Made by a program: the position numbers and the translations under genes. The notes under the pieces were generated by a model. That model saw only the letters and a program-made list of their open reading frames with translations. It was not told the origin of the DNA and ran no database searches. Of a stretch of DNA of 64,000 nucleotides, positions 34,521-44,282 are shown piece by piece (position 1 is the stretch's first letter; every line of letters begins with the position of its first letter). The DNA comes from Bacillus oleivorans (GTDB lineage Bacteria; Bacillota; Bacilli; Bacillales; JC228), in assembly GCF_900207585.1 (NCBI RefSeq), contig NZ_OAOP01000002.1, positions 248,001 to 312,000 on the forward strand, given 5' to 3'.

Positions 34521-35669
34521 ATGCACAAGATTAAAAAAGTCGTCTTACTACTGTTTTGTTTCATACTATTAATGAATGTCTTCGCAATTGAAGCAAAGGC
34601 TTTATCTGTGAGTGCATATAGTGCGATTCTAATAGATCAGGATACTGGTCGTGTGTTATATGAAAAAAGAGCTCATGAAAAAAGACGAATCGCCTCAATT
34701 ACAAAAATAATGACGGCTATCTTAGCAATTGAGTCGGGAAAATTAAATGAGACCGTAACAGTAAGCGAACGGGCTGTTAGAACAGAAGGCTCCTCTCTCT
34801 ACTTGAAAACAGGGGAAAAGATTAAATTACAAGATTTAGTGTATGGACTGATGCTTCGTTCTGGAAATGATGCCGCGGTTGCTATTGCTGAACATGTGGG
34901 GGGAAGTCTCGAAGGCTTTGTTTATTTAATGAACCAAAAAGCAATGGAGCTTGGCATGAGGAATACGCATTTTGCCAATCCGCACGGTTTAGATGATTCA
35001 GATGACCATTATTCTAGTGCATATGATATGGCTATCTTAACAAGTTATGCAATGAAAAACGAAGCGTATCAAATAATTGCTGGTACGAAAGTGTACCGGG
35101 CCCCAAACCCTGATGAGAAGTGGGACAGAGTTTGGCGCAACAAAAATAAGCTGCTGACAAGATTATATGAACACAGTACCGGGGGAAAAACTGGCTATAC
35201 AAAATTGGCTGGGAGAACGCTTGTTTCAACAGCTTCCCTCGATAATATGAATCTGGTCGCTGTTACGTTAAATGCTCCAAGCGATTGGAATGACCATATC
35301 AATCTGTTTGAATATGCGTTTGATACGTTCGAAAACATAACACTCGTACATAAAGGGGAAGTTATCGAGTTAGATGATAGTTATTATGAAGGGAAAGTTA
35401 CAATTAAGAATTCCTTTTCCTATCCGGTAAAGGAAGAAGAGATAGAGGACTTTCGCGTAGAGTATCGAATGATTGAACCAAAAAAACAGTGGGAAAGACA
35501 CCCAGAAGAAATTCCAGAAGTTGTCGGAAAGGCAATTGTTTATTTCCATGAAGAAGTCATAAAAGAAGTGCCGATCTATTATAGTGCGGGATCAAGGGAC
35601 GAAGAAACTTGGTTTGAATTGTTTAAGGGAATATTTACTGCATTCGTGGGTGTCAATCTGTATGGTTAA
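34521..35669 (+). CDS. dacB: D-alanyl-D-alanine carboxypeptidase DacB (PBP5*)
   Basis: The 382-residue protein, the same length as B. subtilis DacB, has a signal peptide (cleavage near EAKA/LSV). Active-site motifs are SITK with Ser59, SGN (LRSGNDAAV) and KTG (TGGKTGYTK). It lowers cortex cross-linking in spores. The upstream frame is open for another 53 codons, but those cover the repeat block and lack a site; aaaaggag nine bases before ATG 34521 decides the start. The stop overlaps spmA by eight bases. Confidence 0.95.
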   Translation: MHKIKKVVLLLFCFILLMNVFAIEAKALSVSAYSAILIDQDTGRVLYEKRAHEKRRIASITKIMTAILAIESGKLNETVTVSERAVRTEGSSLYLKTGEKIKLQDLVYGLMLRSGNDAAVAIAEHVGGSLEGFVYLMNQKAMELGMRNTHFANPHGLDDSDDHYSSAYDMAILTSYAMKNEAYQIIAGTKVYRAPNPDEKWDRVWRNKNKLLTRLYEHSTGGKTGYTKLAGRTLVSTASLDNMNLVAVTLNAPSDWNDHINLFEYAFDTFENITLVHKGEVIELDDSYYEGKVTIKNSFSYPVKEEEIEDFRVEYRMIEPKKQWERHPEEIPEVVGKAIVYFHEEVIKEVPIYYSAGSRDEETWFELFKGIFTAFVGVNLYG

Positions 35670-36258
35670 TTATATATGGGTATCTCTCACTATAATTGGG
35701 ATCTTATTTGCTATCATTAATGGAAAAATGGATGAAGTGAATAAAGCTTTATTTGATGGAGCAAAAGAAGCTGTTACCATTTCAATTGGTCTCATCAGTA
35801 TTTTGGTATTTTGGCTGGGAATCATGAGAATTGCCCAAGAAGCCGGACTTTTAAATTTATTTGGCAGGCTTTTTAAACCAATTGTTAAGCGATTATTCCC
35901 AGAAGTGCCTCCAGAACATCCGGCGATGGGATATATTCTTTCAAATATGATGGCCAATATGTTTGGGCTTGGTAATGCGGCAACCCCATTAGGGATCAAG
36001 GCTATGGAACAACTCAAGGAACTCAACGGGAATAAACCGATAGCGAGCCGTTCAATGATTACTTTTTTAGCAATTAATACTTCCAGTCTAACGCTAATTC
36101 CGACAACTGTTTTAGCAATAAGGATGAATTATCATTCAGCTAACCCGACAGAAATTGTATTTCCAACGATTATTGCAACCATCTGCTCTACAGTAGGGGC
36201 TATTATCATTGACCGGTACTATTATTGGCGGAGAATTAAAAAGGGGAGGGATCTATAA
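35662..36258 (+). CDS. spmA: Spore maturation protein A
   Basis: A 198-residue nucleoside-recognition (Gate domain) membrane protein with several helices and the conserved ILSNMMANMFGLGNAATPLG. SpmA and SpmB are needed for full spore-core dehydration together with DacB. ATG 35662 gives the B. subtilis-like start MVNYIWVSLTIIG and lies in the last codons of dacB, indicating coupling. It overlaps the spmB start. Confidence 0.95.
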   Translation: MVNYIWVSLTIIGILFAIINGKMDEVNKALFDGAKEAVTISIGLISILVFWLGIMRIAQEAGLLNLFGRLFKPIVKRLFPEVPPEHPAMGYILSNMMANMFGLGNAATPLGIKAMEQLKELNGNKPIASRSMITFLAINTSSLTLIPTTVLAIRMNYHSANPTEIVFPTIIATICSTVGAIIIDRYYYWRRIKKGRDL

Positions 36259-36791
36259 TGGAACTCATCAGCATTATCTCTCTTTGGCTGATTCCGCTGA
36301 TTGTCGGAGGAATTCTTCTTTATGGAACCTGGAAAAGGGTACCGACTTACGAGACCTTTGTTGAAGGCGGTAAAGATGGAATCCAAATTGCTTTTTCTAT
36401 CATCCCTTATTTAGTAGGGATGCTGGTCGCTATCACTGTCTTTCGGGCCTCTGGTGCACTCGAATATTTTATGGGACTGCTAGAGCCGCTTTTACTTTTA
36501 ATTGGAGTCCCTCCTGAAATTGTTCCATTAGCTATTATCAGGCCAATTTCAGGAACGGCAGCTTTAGGTATGACAAGTGATTTAATTGCAACATATGGAC
36601 CTGATTCCTTCATTGGAAGACTGGCATCTACACTTCAAGGAAGCACGGACACTACGTTTTATGTTTTGACGGTCTATTTTGGTGCAGTTGGCATTAAAAA
36701 GATGGGAGATGCGTTAAAGGTAGGGCTTTGGGCAGATCTAGTCGGTATTATGGCCTCCATTATTATTGTCACTATTGTATTTGGAAAATAA
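36258..36791 (+). CDS. spmB: Spore maturation protein B
   Basis: The 177-residue membrane protein is the partner of SpmA, with the Gate-domain motif ALGMTSDLIATYGPDSF and the GSTDTTFYVL segment. It forms the third gene of dacB-spmA-spmB, a mother-cell operon for spore core dehydration. It starts at the last base of spmA, after gggaggg. A terminator follows. Confidence 0.95.
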   Translation: MELISIISLWLIPLIVGGILLYGTWKRVPTYETFVEGGKDGIQIAFSIIPYLVGMLVAITVFRASGALEYFMGLLEPLLLLIGVPPEIVPLAIIRPISGTAALGMTSDLIATYGPDSFIGRLASTLQGSTDTTFYVLTVYFGAVGIKKMGDALKVGLWADLVGIMASIIIVTIVFGK

Positions 36792-36812
36792 TATTGTGGT
36801 GTAATGGAAATG

Positions 36813-36844
36813 GACATGCCCGAACAGGGTATGTCTTTTTTTGA
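36813..36844 (+). terminator. Terminator of dacB-spmAB
   Basis: GACATGCCC pairs with GGGTATGTC (one G-U pair) around a short loop, followed by seven T. Confidence 0.85.
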
Positions 36845-36898
36845 TATTTACTAAGATACTAGTTAGTTTTTGGTAAATCGAATAACCTTTTTTCAAAG

Positions 36899-37076
36899 CG
36901 GACATAGAATCCGTTATTTCCTTAAAAACCATTGTTTTATTGATTCAATCGGACATACGTTCCGTTAATTGCGGTAAATCGACTAAAAAACGCTTTGTTT
37001 TACCAAAATAACGGAATCAGTGTCCTAAAATCTAGCAAATCTCCCGTTTTGTCACAAATAACGGAACCAGTGTCCG
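36899..37076. repeat. Four CGGACAnnnnnTCCGTTATT-type repeats, two in each direction
   Basis: The gap of about 450 bases between the spmB terminator and rluB holds four 20-base units. CGGACATAGAATCCGTTATT is at 36899-36918 and a variant at 36950-36970. Their reverse complements AATAACGGAATCAGTGTCCT (37007-37026) and AATAACGGAACCAGTGTCCG (37057-37076) follow. The pairs could form a cruciform. I see no gene in the gap; the last 200 bases are AT-rich and should contain the rluB promoter. Confidence 0.7.
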
Positions 37077-37291
37077 AAAGAACCAAGTAGCCGCCACTTA
37101 ACACGTGTACAGATTTCTATTCCCTCACATTATGCTAAATACTCGAACTAAGTCTGAATCCTCACTTCAATTCCCGAATTTAAAATGTGTCTAAATCGGA
37201 AATAATGTAAACATGTCCTATTTAAGAGCTCATAATTGTTTTACTTGTAAGGCCGAATAATTACGGGTAATATGATGGAGGGGTGAAAACT

Positions 37292-38014
37292 ATGGAACGC
37301 CTGCAAAAGGTAATAGCACAAGCTGGAGTCGCATCCAGAAGAAAAGCGGAAGAATTAATTGCTTCTGGCAAAGTAAAAGTAAATGGGCAAGTTGTACTAG
37401 AGCTTGGTACAAAGGTTAAACCATCCGATCAAATAGAAGTAAACGGGATTCCGCTTGAAAAGGAAGAACCTGTTTATTTTTTGTTTTATAAACCAAGAGG
37501 GGTTATTTCTAGTGTAAAGGACGATAAGGGAAGAAAGGTAGTTACTGACTTTTTTCCAGAGTTAAAAGAAAGAATATTTCCAGTCGGTCGCCTGGATTAT
37601 GATACATCAGGGATTCTTTTGATGACTAATGACGGGGAGTTCACAAATCAGATGACACACCCACGTTATCATATCCCAAAAACCTATATTGCGAAGGTTA
37701 AGGGAATTCCAAGTAAAACAGAAATAGCACAGCTGCAAAAAGGTGTAAAGCTAGAAGATGGCATGACTGCGCCTGCAAAGGTTAAAATGCTGTCGTTTGA
37801 TAAACGCAAGAATAGTTCTATCTTGGAATTAACAATTCATGAGGGGAAAAATAGACAGGTCCGCCGCATGTTTGAAGCAATTGGACATCCTGTTTTAAAA
37901 TTAAAAAGGGAACGTTTTGCTTTTTTAACACTGGATGATCTTAGCCCTGGAGATTCTCGCGAATTGACACCGCATGAAGTAAAACAATTGCGGAACTTAA
38001 TCCAAAATGGATGA
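37292..38014 (+). CDS. rluB: 23S rRNA pseudouridine synthase RluB
   Basis: A 240-residue pseudouridine synthase. The N-terminal S4 domain is at 1-60 (RLQKVIAQAGVASRRKAEEL), and the catalytic domain has the RsuA/RluB motif GRLDYDTSGILLMTNDG with the catalytic aspartate. It also has EGKNRQVRRMFEAIGHPV. RluB modifies domain V of 23S rRNA. ATG 37292 gives the family start MERLQKVI; GTG 37283 is possible. The position before resA is as in B. subtilis. Confidence 0.95.
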   Translation: MERLQKVIAQAGVASRRKAEELIASGKVKVNGQVVLELGTKVKPSDQIEVNGIPLEKEEPVYFLFYKPRGVISSVKDDKGRKVVTDFFPELKERIFPVGRLDYDTSGILLMTNDGEFTNQMTHPRYHIPKTYIAKVKGIPSKTEIAQLQKGVKLEDGMTAPAKVKMLSFDKRKNSSILELTIHEGKNRQVRRMFEAIGHPVLKLKRERFAFLTLDDLSPGDSRELTPHEVKQLRNLIQNG

Positions 38015-38116
38015 AAGTGATAAGTGTCACACAACCTTCAAAATCTAATTCTGACTAAGTAGCTGAAAGTGCTATAATATCACTGAAATGAAGCTTCCTA
38101 AGGAGGTAGTAATCCT

Positions 38117-38650
38117 ATGGAAAAAAAGCAAAATAGACTAATTCTTAGAACAATTATATTAGTATTGCTATTTTCAGCTGTCGGATATGCGCTTTATTCA
38201 AATCTGACACAAGCTGACCGTGAAACGATTGGTGTCGGTGATAAAGCACCGAACTTTGCTTTAGAAGATATGGAAGGCAATGTACATAAACTCTCAGACT
38301 ATGAGGGTCAGGGTGTTTTCTTGAACTTTTGGGGAACATGGTGTGAGCCTTGCAAAGTAGAAATGCCATATATGGAAAATCAATATTCTTATTATAAGGA
38401 TGATGGAGTTACGATTTTAGCTGTTAATGTCGGCGAATCGACAATGGCTGTTGAAAAATTTGTTGAAGAATACGGTATGACTTTTCCAGTTTTAAGAGAC
38501 ACGAAAAGTTCGGAAGTGCAGCGGGCTTATAATATTGCACCTCTTCCGACTACTATTTTAATTAATCCAGAAGGGGTTATTGAAGAAATAATTACAACAA
38601 CCATGACAGAAGAAAAAGTTCGTGAATCTATGGAGAAAATTAAGCCTTGA
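38117..38650 (+). CDS. resA: Thiol-disulfide oxidoreductase ResA
   Basis: The 177-residue membrane-anchored thioredoxin-like protein has one N-terminal helix (about 9-28) and the active site WCEPC (Cys76, Cys79) with the ResA-specific Glu between. The cis-proline is in APLPTT. It reduces apocytochrome c haem-site cysteines outside the membrane. It is the first gene of resABC; resB follows by 15 bases. The ribosome binding site aaggagg is strong. Confidence 0.95.
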   Translation: MEKKQNRLILRTIILVLLFSAVGYALYSNLTQADRETIGVGDKAPNFALEDMEGNVHKLSDYEGQGVFLNFWGTWCEPCKVEMPYMENQYSYYKDDGVTILAVNVGESTMAVEKFVEEYGMTFPVLRDTKSSEVQRAYNIAPLPTTILINPEGVIEEIITTTMTEEKVRESMEKIKP

Positions 38651-38665
38651 TTCTAGGGAGTTTTT

Positions 38666-40306
38666 ATGATGAATCACGTAAAATGTGAATGTGGCCATGT
38701 GAATCCTCATGGAACTGTTCTGTGTGAATCATGTGGAAAAATATTAGTAGAAACAGAAGAAAAGAAAAAACTGGTAGATATGCGATATGAGGGAAGTGCC
38801 AGGCGATCACAGACGTACAAAAAAACGATCGTAGATCGAATCTGGAACTTCTTTTCCTCTGTAAAAGTAGGAATTTGGCTGATTGTCGTTACCCTTAGTG
38901 TGTCAGCAATAGGAACAATCCTTCCGCAAGAAGAGTTCATTCCGCAAAATGTTCCTGCAGGCAATTATTATGAGAGTGAGTACGGCTGGTTTGGACGATT
39001 ATATTATTTATTAGGGTTTCAGGATCTTTATGGATCATGGATTTATCTCTTATTAATTGCGTCCATAGGAGTTTCTCTTGTTATTTGCAGCCTGGATCGG
39101 GTTGTTCCTCTTTATCGTGCACTAAAGCGGCAACGAGTGATTAAGCACGAAGGCTTTATGAAAAGACAGCGTCTTTATATAATGGCTGAAGGTGAAGCTG
39201 CAAAGCTTGAAGAAACATTTGAAAATATTAAACAAAATTTACAGAAAAAAAGGTATCATATTAGAGATGAAGACGGCAGTTTATTAGCAGAAAAAGGACG
39301 ATTTTCCCGTTGGGGTCCGTATATTAATCATATCGGTCTTATCATATTCTTGATTGGCTGTATGCTTCGGTTTGTACCAGGGATGTATGTGGATGAACAG
39401 CTTTGGGTTGAAGAAGGAGAAATCAGACCTATCCCTGGGACAAACCGCGAATATTATCTAGGAAACAATGAATTTATCATTGATGTTTATGATGGTACTG
39501 AACGAAATGGTGTATTTGAGGAATCGCTTGAAAGAACGAATGGGGATATCGTAAGTAATTATCAGTCAAATGTTACGTTGTACAAGCGTTCTTCTGAAAC
39601 TGTATTAGGGCAGACACCTGAGCTTGAAAAAGTTAAAGATTACTCAATTCAGGTCAATAAGCCTCTGAAATTTGATGGGTATTCCCTTTATCAGATGTCC
39701 TTTAACCAAGGCGAATTTAAAGCTATGACTTTTACACTCATCAATCAGGAGACAGGGGAATCTTACGGTGAAATCAAAATTGATTTAGAAGACCCTCAGG
39801 AAGTGTATGATTTAGGAAACGGATACAAAGTGGCAATAGTCCGTTACTATCCGGATGTTAAATTTGATGAAAACTTAATACCTACGAATACATCACCGTA
39901 TCCAAGGAATCCTGCTTTTATCTTTAATGTCATATCTCCTGAAAATCAACAAGGAGAAATGAGTATCGTTGCGATTCAGCAGACGTATGACCCTTCTGGG
40001 CAGAACAAATACAAAATGAAGTTTGCCATGATGGAAAGCAAAGAGGTTTCAGGGCTGACTGTTCGGAAGGATAACACAATCTGGATTTTGGCTCTCGGGG
40101 GTCTGATTTTTATGATTGGTGTTGTTCAGGGGGCCTACTGGAACCATAGAAGGATTTGGATTCAAAAACAAAAAGATCATGTATTAATAGCGGCTCATAC
40201 CAATAAAAACTGGTACGGATTAAAGAGAGAATTAGAAAAAGTTTTCGAAGAAACCCCTCAATTTATTCCAGAGGATCAAATGGAAAAAAACGAGGGCTCC
40301 GAATAG
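38666..40306 (+). CDS. resB: Cytochrome c biogenesis protein ResB
   Basis: A 546-residue Ccs1/ResB protein. A zinc-ribbon-like N-terminus (CECGHVNPHGTVLCESC) precedes membrane helices at about 68-90, 125-145 and 218-240, a large external domain, and a last helix near 470-490. With ResC it forms the system II haem export and ligation machine. It lies between resA and resC with short gaps. The start is ATG 38666; ATG 38669 is equally possible. Confidence 0.95.
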   Translation: MMNHVKCECGHVNPHGTVLCESCGKILVETEEKKKLVDMRYEGSARRSQTYKKTIVDRIWNFFSSVKVGIWLIVVTLSVSAIGTILPQEEFIPQNVPAGNYYESEYGWFGRLYYLLGFQDLYGSWIYLLLIASIGVSLVICSLDRVVPLYRALKRQRVIKHEGFMKRQRLYIMAEGEAAKLEETFENIKQNLQKKRYHIRDEDGSLLAEKGRFSRWGPYINHIGLIIFLIGCMLRFVPGMYVDEQLWVEEGEIRPIPGTNREYYLGNNEFIIDVYDGTERNGVFEESLERTNGDIVSNYQSNVTLYKRSSETVLGQTPELEKVKDYSIQVNKPLKFDGYSLYQMSFNQGEFKAMTFTLINQETGESYGEIKIDLEDPQEVYDLGNGYKVAIVRYYPDVKFDENLIPTNTSPYPRNPAFIFNVISPENQQGEMSIVAIQQTYDPSGQNKYKMKFAMMESKEVSGLTVRKDNTIWILALGGLIFMIGVVQGAYWNHRRIWIQKQKDHVLIAAHTNKNWYGLKRELEKVFEETPQFIPEDQMEKNEGSE

Positions 40307-40321
40307 GGAGGTAGCCATTTC

Positions 40322-41509
40322 ATGGTTGAATTAAGCGGAAATTTACTATTTATAGCATTTATTCTTTACCTGTTAGGAACCTTCATTTTTGCTGGTTCGA
40401 TCAGACAAAAGAAAAATATGGATGTGCAAAAAAAGCCTGAGAGATGGTCCAAAGTGGGAATTGTTGTGACCATTTTTGGATTTATCGCACAGCTTGGGTA
40501 TTTTATTACCAGATGGATAGCAGCAGGACATGCTCCAGTAAGTAATTTATTTGAGTTTATTACATTCTTCGGCATGATGCTTGTTGCTGCCTTTATCGTT
40601 ATCTTTTTTATCTATCGCAATGCAGTGCTTGGCTTGTTTTCCTTGCCGATTGCTTTATTAATCATTGCCTATGCGAGTATGTTTCCTAATGAAATTTCTC
40701 CTTTAGTGCCATCTTTAAAAAGCTACTGGCTTCATATTCACGTAACAACCGCTGCCACAGGTGAGGCAGTTCTCGCCATCAGTTTTGCAGCAGGGCTGAT
40801 CTACTTGATTAAGTCAATTGATCAGACAAAAAGCTCCAAGTCAAGCTTTTGGCTGGAGGTCGTTTTGTTTAGTTTAATTTCAGTACTAGGTTTTATATTG
40901 ACGACCTCTTCATTTGCAATAGCTGATTATGAAAGCCAATTTGTTTATACCGATAAAGATGGAGAAACGGCAGAAACAACTTATACCCTGCCTGCCATAG
41001 TTGGTCCTCATGAAGGAGAACTAGTAACAGAAGGACATATTGAGCCTATGGTTCAGGTTCCGGCTTTTATCAACGCTAAGAAATTGAATACTGTATTATG
41101 GTCATTGGGGGCAGGGGCCGTTCTTTATCTGCTCATCCGGCTCATCACTAGAAAGAGAATCGGAGCCTTATTAAAGCCTCTAACCAAGAATTCCAAATTA
41201 GAACTTTTAGATGAAATAGGCTACCGTTCTGTTTTAATAGGTTTTCCTATTTTTACGTTAGGTGCGCTTATCTTTGCGATGATTTGGGCGCAGCTTGCGT
41301 GGAGCCGATTTTGGGGCTGGGACCCGAAAGAGGTTTGGGCTCTGATTACCTGGTTATTTTACGCTGCCTTTTTACATTTACGGCTTTCAAAAGGATGGCA
41401 CGGCGAAAAGTCTGCATGGCTAGCAGTAATTGGATTTGCTATAATTATGTTTAATCTTATTGTTGTCAATCTCGTTATTGCGGGACTTCATTCCTACGCT
41501 GGGGTGTAA
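40322..41509 (+). CDS. resC: Cytochrome c biogenesis protein ResC (CcsA)
   Basis: The 395-residue membrane protein has about eight helices and the haem-handling WWD-type signature [14 protein letters not shown] near residue 330. Conserved histidines lie in [15 protein letters not shown] and on either side. It forms the haem channel with ResB. The site aggtag precedes ATG 40322. A perfect hairpin terminator follows the stop, separating resABC from resDE. Confidence 0.95.
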   Translation: MVELSGNLLFIAFILYLLGTFIFAGSIRQKKNMDVQKKPERWSKVGIVVTIFGFIAQLGYFITRWIAAGHAPVSNLFEFITFFGMMLVAAFIVIFFIYRNAVLGLFSLPIALLIIAYASMFPNEISPLVPSLKSYWLHIHVTTAATGEAVLAISFAAGLIYLIKSIDQTKSSKSSFWLEVVLFSLISVLGFILTTSSFAIADYESQFVYTDKDGETAETTYTLPAIVGPHEGELVTEGHIEPMVQVPAFINAKKLNTVLWSLGAGAVLYLLIRLITRKRIGALLKPLTKNSKLELLDEIGYRSVLIGFPIFTLGALIFAMIWAQLAWSRFWGWDPKEVWALITWLFYAAFLHLRLSKGWHGEKSAWLAVIGFAIIMFNLIVVNLVIAGLHSYAGV

Positions 41510-41546
41510 ACAGTGCAGGAAGGTATGCATTTTCAATTTCAGTATG

Positions 41547-41575
41547 ACCTTCACAGAAAACTGTGAAGGTTTTTA
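41547..41575 (+). terminator. Terminator between resC and resD
   Basis: ACCTTCACAG pairs perfectly with CTGTGAAGGT around a four-base loop, followed by five T. Confidence 0.85.
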
Positions 41576-41618
41576 TACATTCAAACTATTTTAAATATGT
41601 TAGGGAGTGACCTAAGTG

Positions 41619-42338
41619 ATGAATGAGCAGGATTATACAATCCTAGTTGTAGATGATGAAGAACGGATTCGCCGGTTGTTAAAAATGTACTTAGAAAGGG
41701 AAGGATTTAAGATTGAAGAAGCTCAAGATGGTGCCGAAGCTTTAAATAAGGCTTTTGCAACAGATTACGATTTAATTTTACTCGACTTAATGATGCCAGA
41801 GGTAGATGGAATTGAGGTAACCCGCCGTTTACGTGAAAAGAAATCTACACCGATTATCATGTTGACAGCGAAAGGGGAAGAAGCTAATAGAGTTCAAGGC
41901 TTTGAGGTCGGAACCGATGATTACATTGTAAAGCCATTTAGCCCGCGAGAAGTAGTTTTGCGTGTAAAAGCACTATTAAGACGCGCGTCTAAAACATCTT
42001 ATTTAAATACAGAAACATCAGCCAAGAATGTAATCGTTTTCCCTCATCTAACGATTGATCACGATGCCCACCGGGTGACTGCTGATGGAATAGAAGTAAG
42101 CTTAACACCAAAAGAATATGAATTGCTATATTTTCTTGCGAAAACACCGGATAAAGTATATGACAGGGAGCATCTGTTAAAAGAAGTTTGGCAATATGAG
42201 TTTTTCGGGGATTTACGCACGGTGGACACCCATATTAAACGTTTGAGAGAAAAGTTAAGCAAAGTATCGGAGCAGGCAGCGAAAATGATTGTCACTGTTT
42301 GGGGAGTTGGATATAAATTCGAGGTCGGTACTGAATGA
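41619..42338 (+). CDS. resD: Response regulator ResD
   Basis: A 239-residue OmpR-type regulator. The receiver domain spans 1-120, with the phospho-acceptor Asp56 in ILLDLMMP and Lys in VKPFSPREV. The winged-helix domain spans 138-235 (KEYELLYFLAKTPDKVYDRE). It activates respiration and anaerobic genes including resABC. ATG 41619 and GTG 41616 both follow tagggagtga. Its stop overlaps resE by four bases. Confidence 0.96.
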   Translation: MNEQDYTILVVDDEERIRRLLKMYLEREGFKIEEAQDGAEALNKAFATDYDLILLDLMMPEVDGIEVTRRLREKKSTPIIMLTAKGEEANRVQGFEVGTDDYIVKPFSPREVVLRVKALLRRASKTSYLNTETSAKNVIVFPHLTIDHDAHRVTADGIEVSLTPKEYELLYFLAKTPDKVYDREHLLKEVWQYEFFGDLRTVDTHIKRLREKLSKVSEQAAKMIVTVWGVGYKFEVGTE

Positions 42339-44119
42339 TTTGGAAAAGTGTAGTCGGTAAGCTGTGGGCTACCATTCTCTTGCTTGTCGGCTTCGTACTA
42401 TTTGTCTTAACGATGTTTCTGCTCCAGTTTTTTCAGCGATATCATGTTAATGAAATTGAAGATGATCTAAAAAGAACAGCTGCAAAAGTCTCGTTTATTA
42501 TGGAGGAGCATGAAAATTTAGAGCTTGCCTTAGAAATTACGGGAGAGTTGGTCGATCAAGCCACAAGAGTAATCGTTTTCTTGGAAGAAGGAGACCAGTT
42601 TTATCTTCCTAATGACCGCAATGTGCATTTACCAGTTGATGTATTCACGGAAGATAATCTCTTACCCCGTATATTAGCTACAGGGGAAAGTGTAGAGCTT
42701 GAAATATCTCCCCCAGGTGAGGTTAATACCGATGAATATTCCCATGTAAAGGTAGTAGGAACTCCTTTTATTAAACCAGACGGAGAAAATGGGGTTGCCT
42801 TTATATATCAATCGTTAGAAGTAGTACGTGATACGGCTAACCAAACAACCAAATTAATCCTGCTTGCCGCTGGAATTGCCTTTGTTTTAACTACTATATT
42901 TGCCTTTTTCTTATCAACCAGAATCACAGCTCCTTTGCTAAAAATGAGAGAAGCTGCTTTTGAGGTAGCTCGGGAAAAGTTTGACACGAAGGTGCCAATC
43001 TTAACGAATGATGAAATCGGTGAGCTGGCTACAGCCTTTAACCAAATGGGCAAGCAATTAAAATATAATATGAGTGCCTTAAGGCAGGAAAAGGAGCAGC
43101 TTTCTAGTATATTGAGCAGTATGGCAGATGGGGTCATTACGTTAAATAGGGACGGAACCATTCTAATGACAAATCCTCCAGCTGAGAGATTTCTGCAATA
43201 CTGGTATTACGACAAATCCAATACGCAAATCATTGATGGACTTCCAGCAAAGGTATATGACCTATTTCAATCAGCTGTGCTGACTGAACAAGAACAAACT
43301 GGGGAAATCTCTTTACAAATGCGAACATGGACGGTTATTGTGAGCCCGCTTTACAACCAAAGTTCTGTTCGCGGGGCAGTTGCAGTTGTTCGTGATATGA
43401 CAGAAGAGCGAAAAATGGATAAGATACGAAAGGATTTTATTGCGAACGTTTCCCATGAGCTTAGAACTCCGATTTCCATGCTTCAGGGATATAGTGAAGC
43501 GATTGTCGATGACATTGCCAGTTCTGATGAAGAGAAAAAGGAAATTGCAAAAGTTATCTATGACGAGTCTCTTCGCATGGGCAGACTTGTAAACGATTTA
43601 TTAGATCTGGCCAGCATAGAGGCTGGTCATATTACAGTTTATCATGAAACGCTTGAGCTTTATCATTATCTTGACCGTGTGTTAAAGAAGTTTTCTGGGA
43701 TTGCAAAAGAAAAAGAGATTGTCCTTGAATTAAAAGGAATTGAAAAAGATGACACATTTGCATTTGACGAAGATAAGATCGAACAAGTTTTAACGAATTT
43801 AATAGATAATGCAATCCGGCATACTCCGGGCGGGGGAAAAGTACAGGTTCAAGGTAAAGTGATGGACAAGGGTCTTTTGCTTGAAGTAATGGATACCGGC
43901 TCAGGCATCCTGGAAGAAGATTTGCCTTTCGTATTCGAACGGTTTTATAAAGGTGACAAATCGAGAACAAGAGGAAGATCTGGTACCGGCTTAGGTTTAT
44001 CCATTGCTAAAAATATTATTGATGCTCATGAAGGACATATTTCCGTTCAGAGCAAAGTTGGACAAGGAACGACGTTTTCTATTTTTATCCCTCGAAAAAG
44101 CAGAGAAAATGACAAGTGA
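42335..44119 (+). CDS. resE: Sensor histidine kinase ResE
   Basis: The 594-residue kinase has two membrane helices (about 12-34 and 172-194) around an extracytoplasmic region. A HAMP domain (195-248), a PAS domain (about 258-360), the phospho-acceptor His374 in NVSHELRTPISM, and an ATPase domain with LIDNAIRHTP and GTGLGLSIAK follow. It senses redox state and phosphorylates ResD. The start overlaps resD by four bases. There is no terminator before sigX, so some read-through is possible. Confidence 0.96.
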   Translation: MIWKSVVGKLWATILLLVGFVLFVLTMFLLQFFQRYHVNEIEDDLKRTAAKVSFIMEEHENLELALEITGELVDQATRVIVFLEEGDQFYLPNDRNVHLPVDVFTEDNLLPRILATGESVELEISPPGEVNTDEYSHVKVVGTPFIKPDGENGVAFIYQSLEVVRDTANQTTKLILLAAGIAFVLTTIFAFFLSTRITAPLLKMREAAFEVAREKFDTKVPILTNDEIGELATAFNQMGKQLKYNMSALRQEKEQLSSILSSMADGVITLNRDGTILMTNPPAERFLQYWYYDKSNTQIIDGLPAKVYDLFQSAVLTEQEQTGEISLQMRTWTVIVSPLYNQSSVRGAVAVVRDMTEERKMDKIRKDFIANVSHELRTPISMLQGYSEAIVDDIASSDEEKKEIAKVIYDESLRMGRLVNDLLDLASIEAGHITVYHETLELYHYLDRVLKKFSGIAKEKEIVLELKGIEKDDTFAFDEDKIEQVLTNLIDNAIRHTPGGGKVQVQGKVMDKGLLLEVMDTGSGILEEDLPFVFERFYKGDKSRTRGRSGTGLGLSIAKNIIDAHEGHISVQSKVGQGTTFSIFIPRKSRENDK

Positions 44120-44227
44120 TGACGAAAGTTCTTGTTTCATGAGAAACAATAATTTCATTTTTTCTATACTTAAAACATTTTCAAAATCGTACTTTCAATT
44201 TTTACCATTAAAGTCTATAGTAAAGAG

Positions 44228-44253
44228 TGAAACTTTTTTCTATAAAATTCGAC
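44228..44253 (+). promoter_or_regulatory. ECF-type autoregulatory promoter of sigX
   Basis: TGAAAC (44228-44233) and CGAC (44250-44253) are 16 bases apart, the spacing of ECF promoters with an AAC -35 core. B. subtilis sigX activates its own promoter. The start codon is 30 bases downstream. Confidence 0.65.
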
Positions 44254-44282
44254 TAATATTATGAAAACGGGGAGGGGACGAA

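Noticed and set aside
44004-44264. Open frame across the resE end and the sigX leader
   Set aside because: It is out of frame with the conserved ResE kinase domain and then runs into the ECF promoter region.
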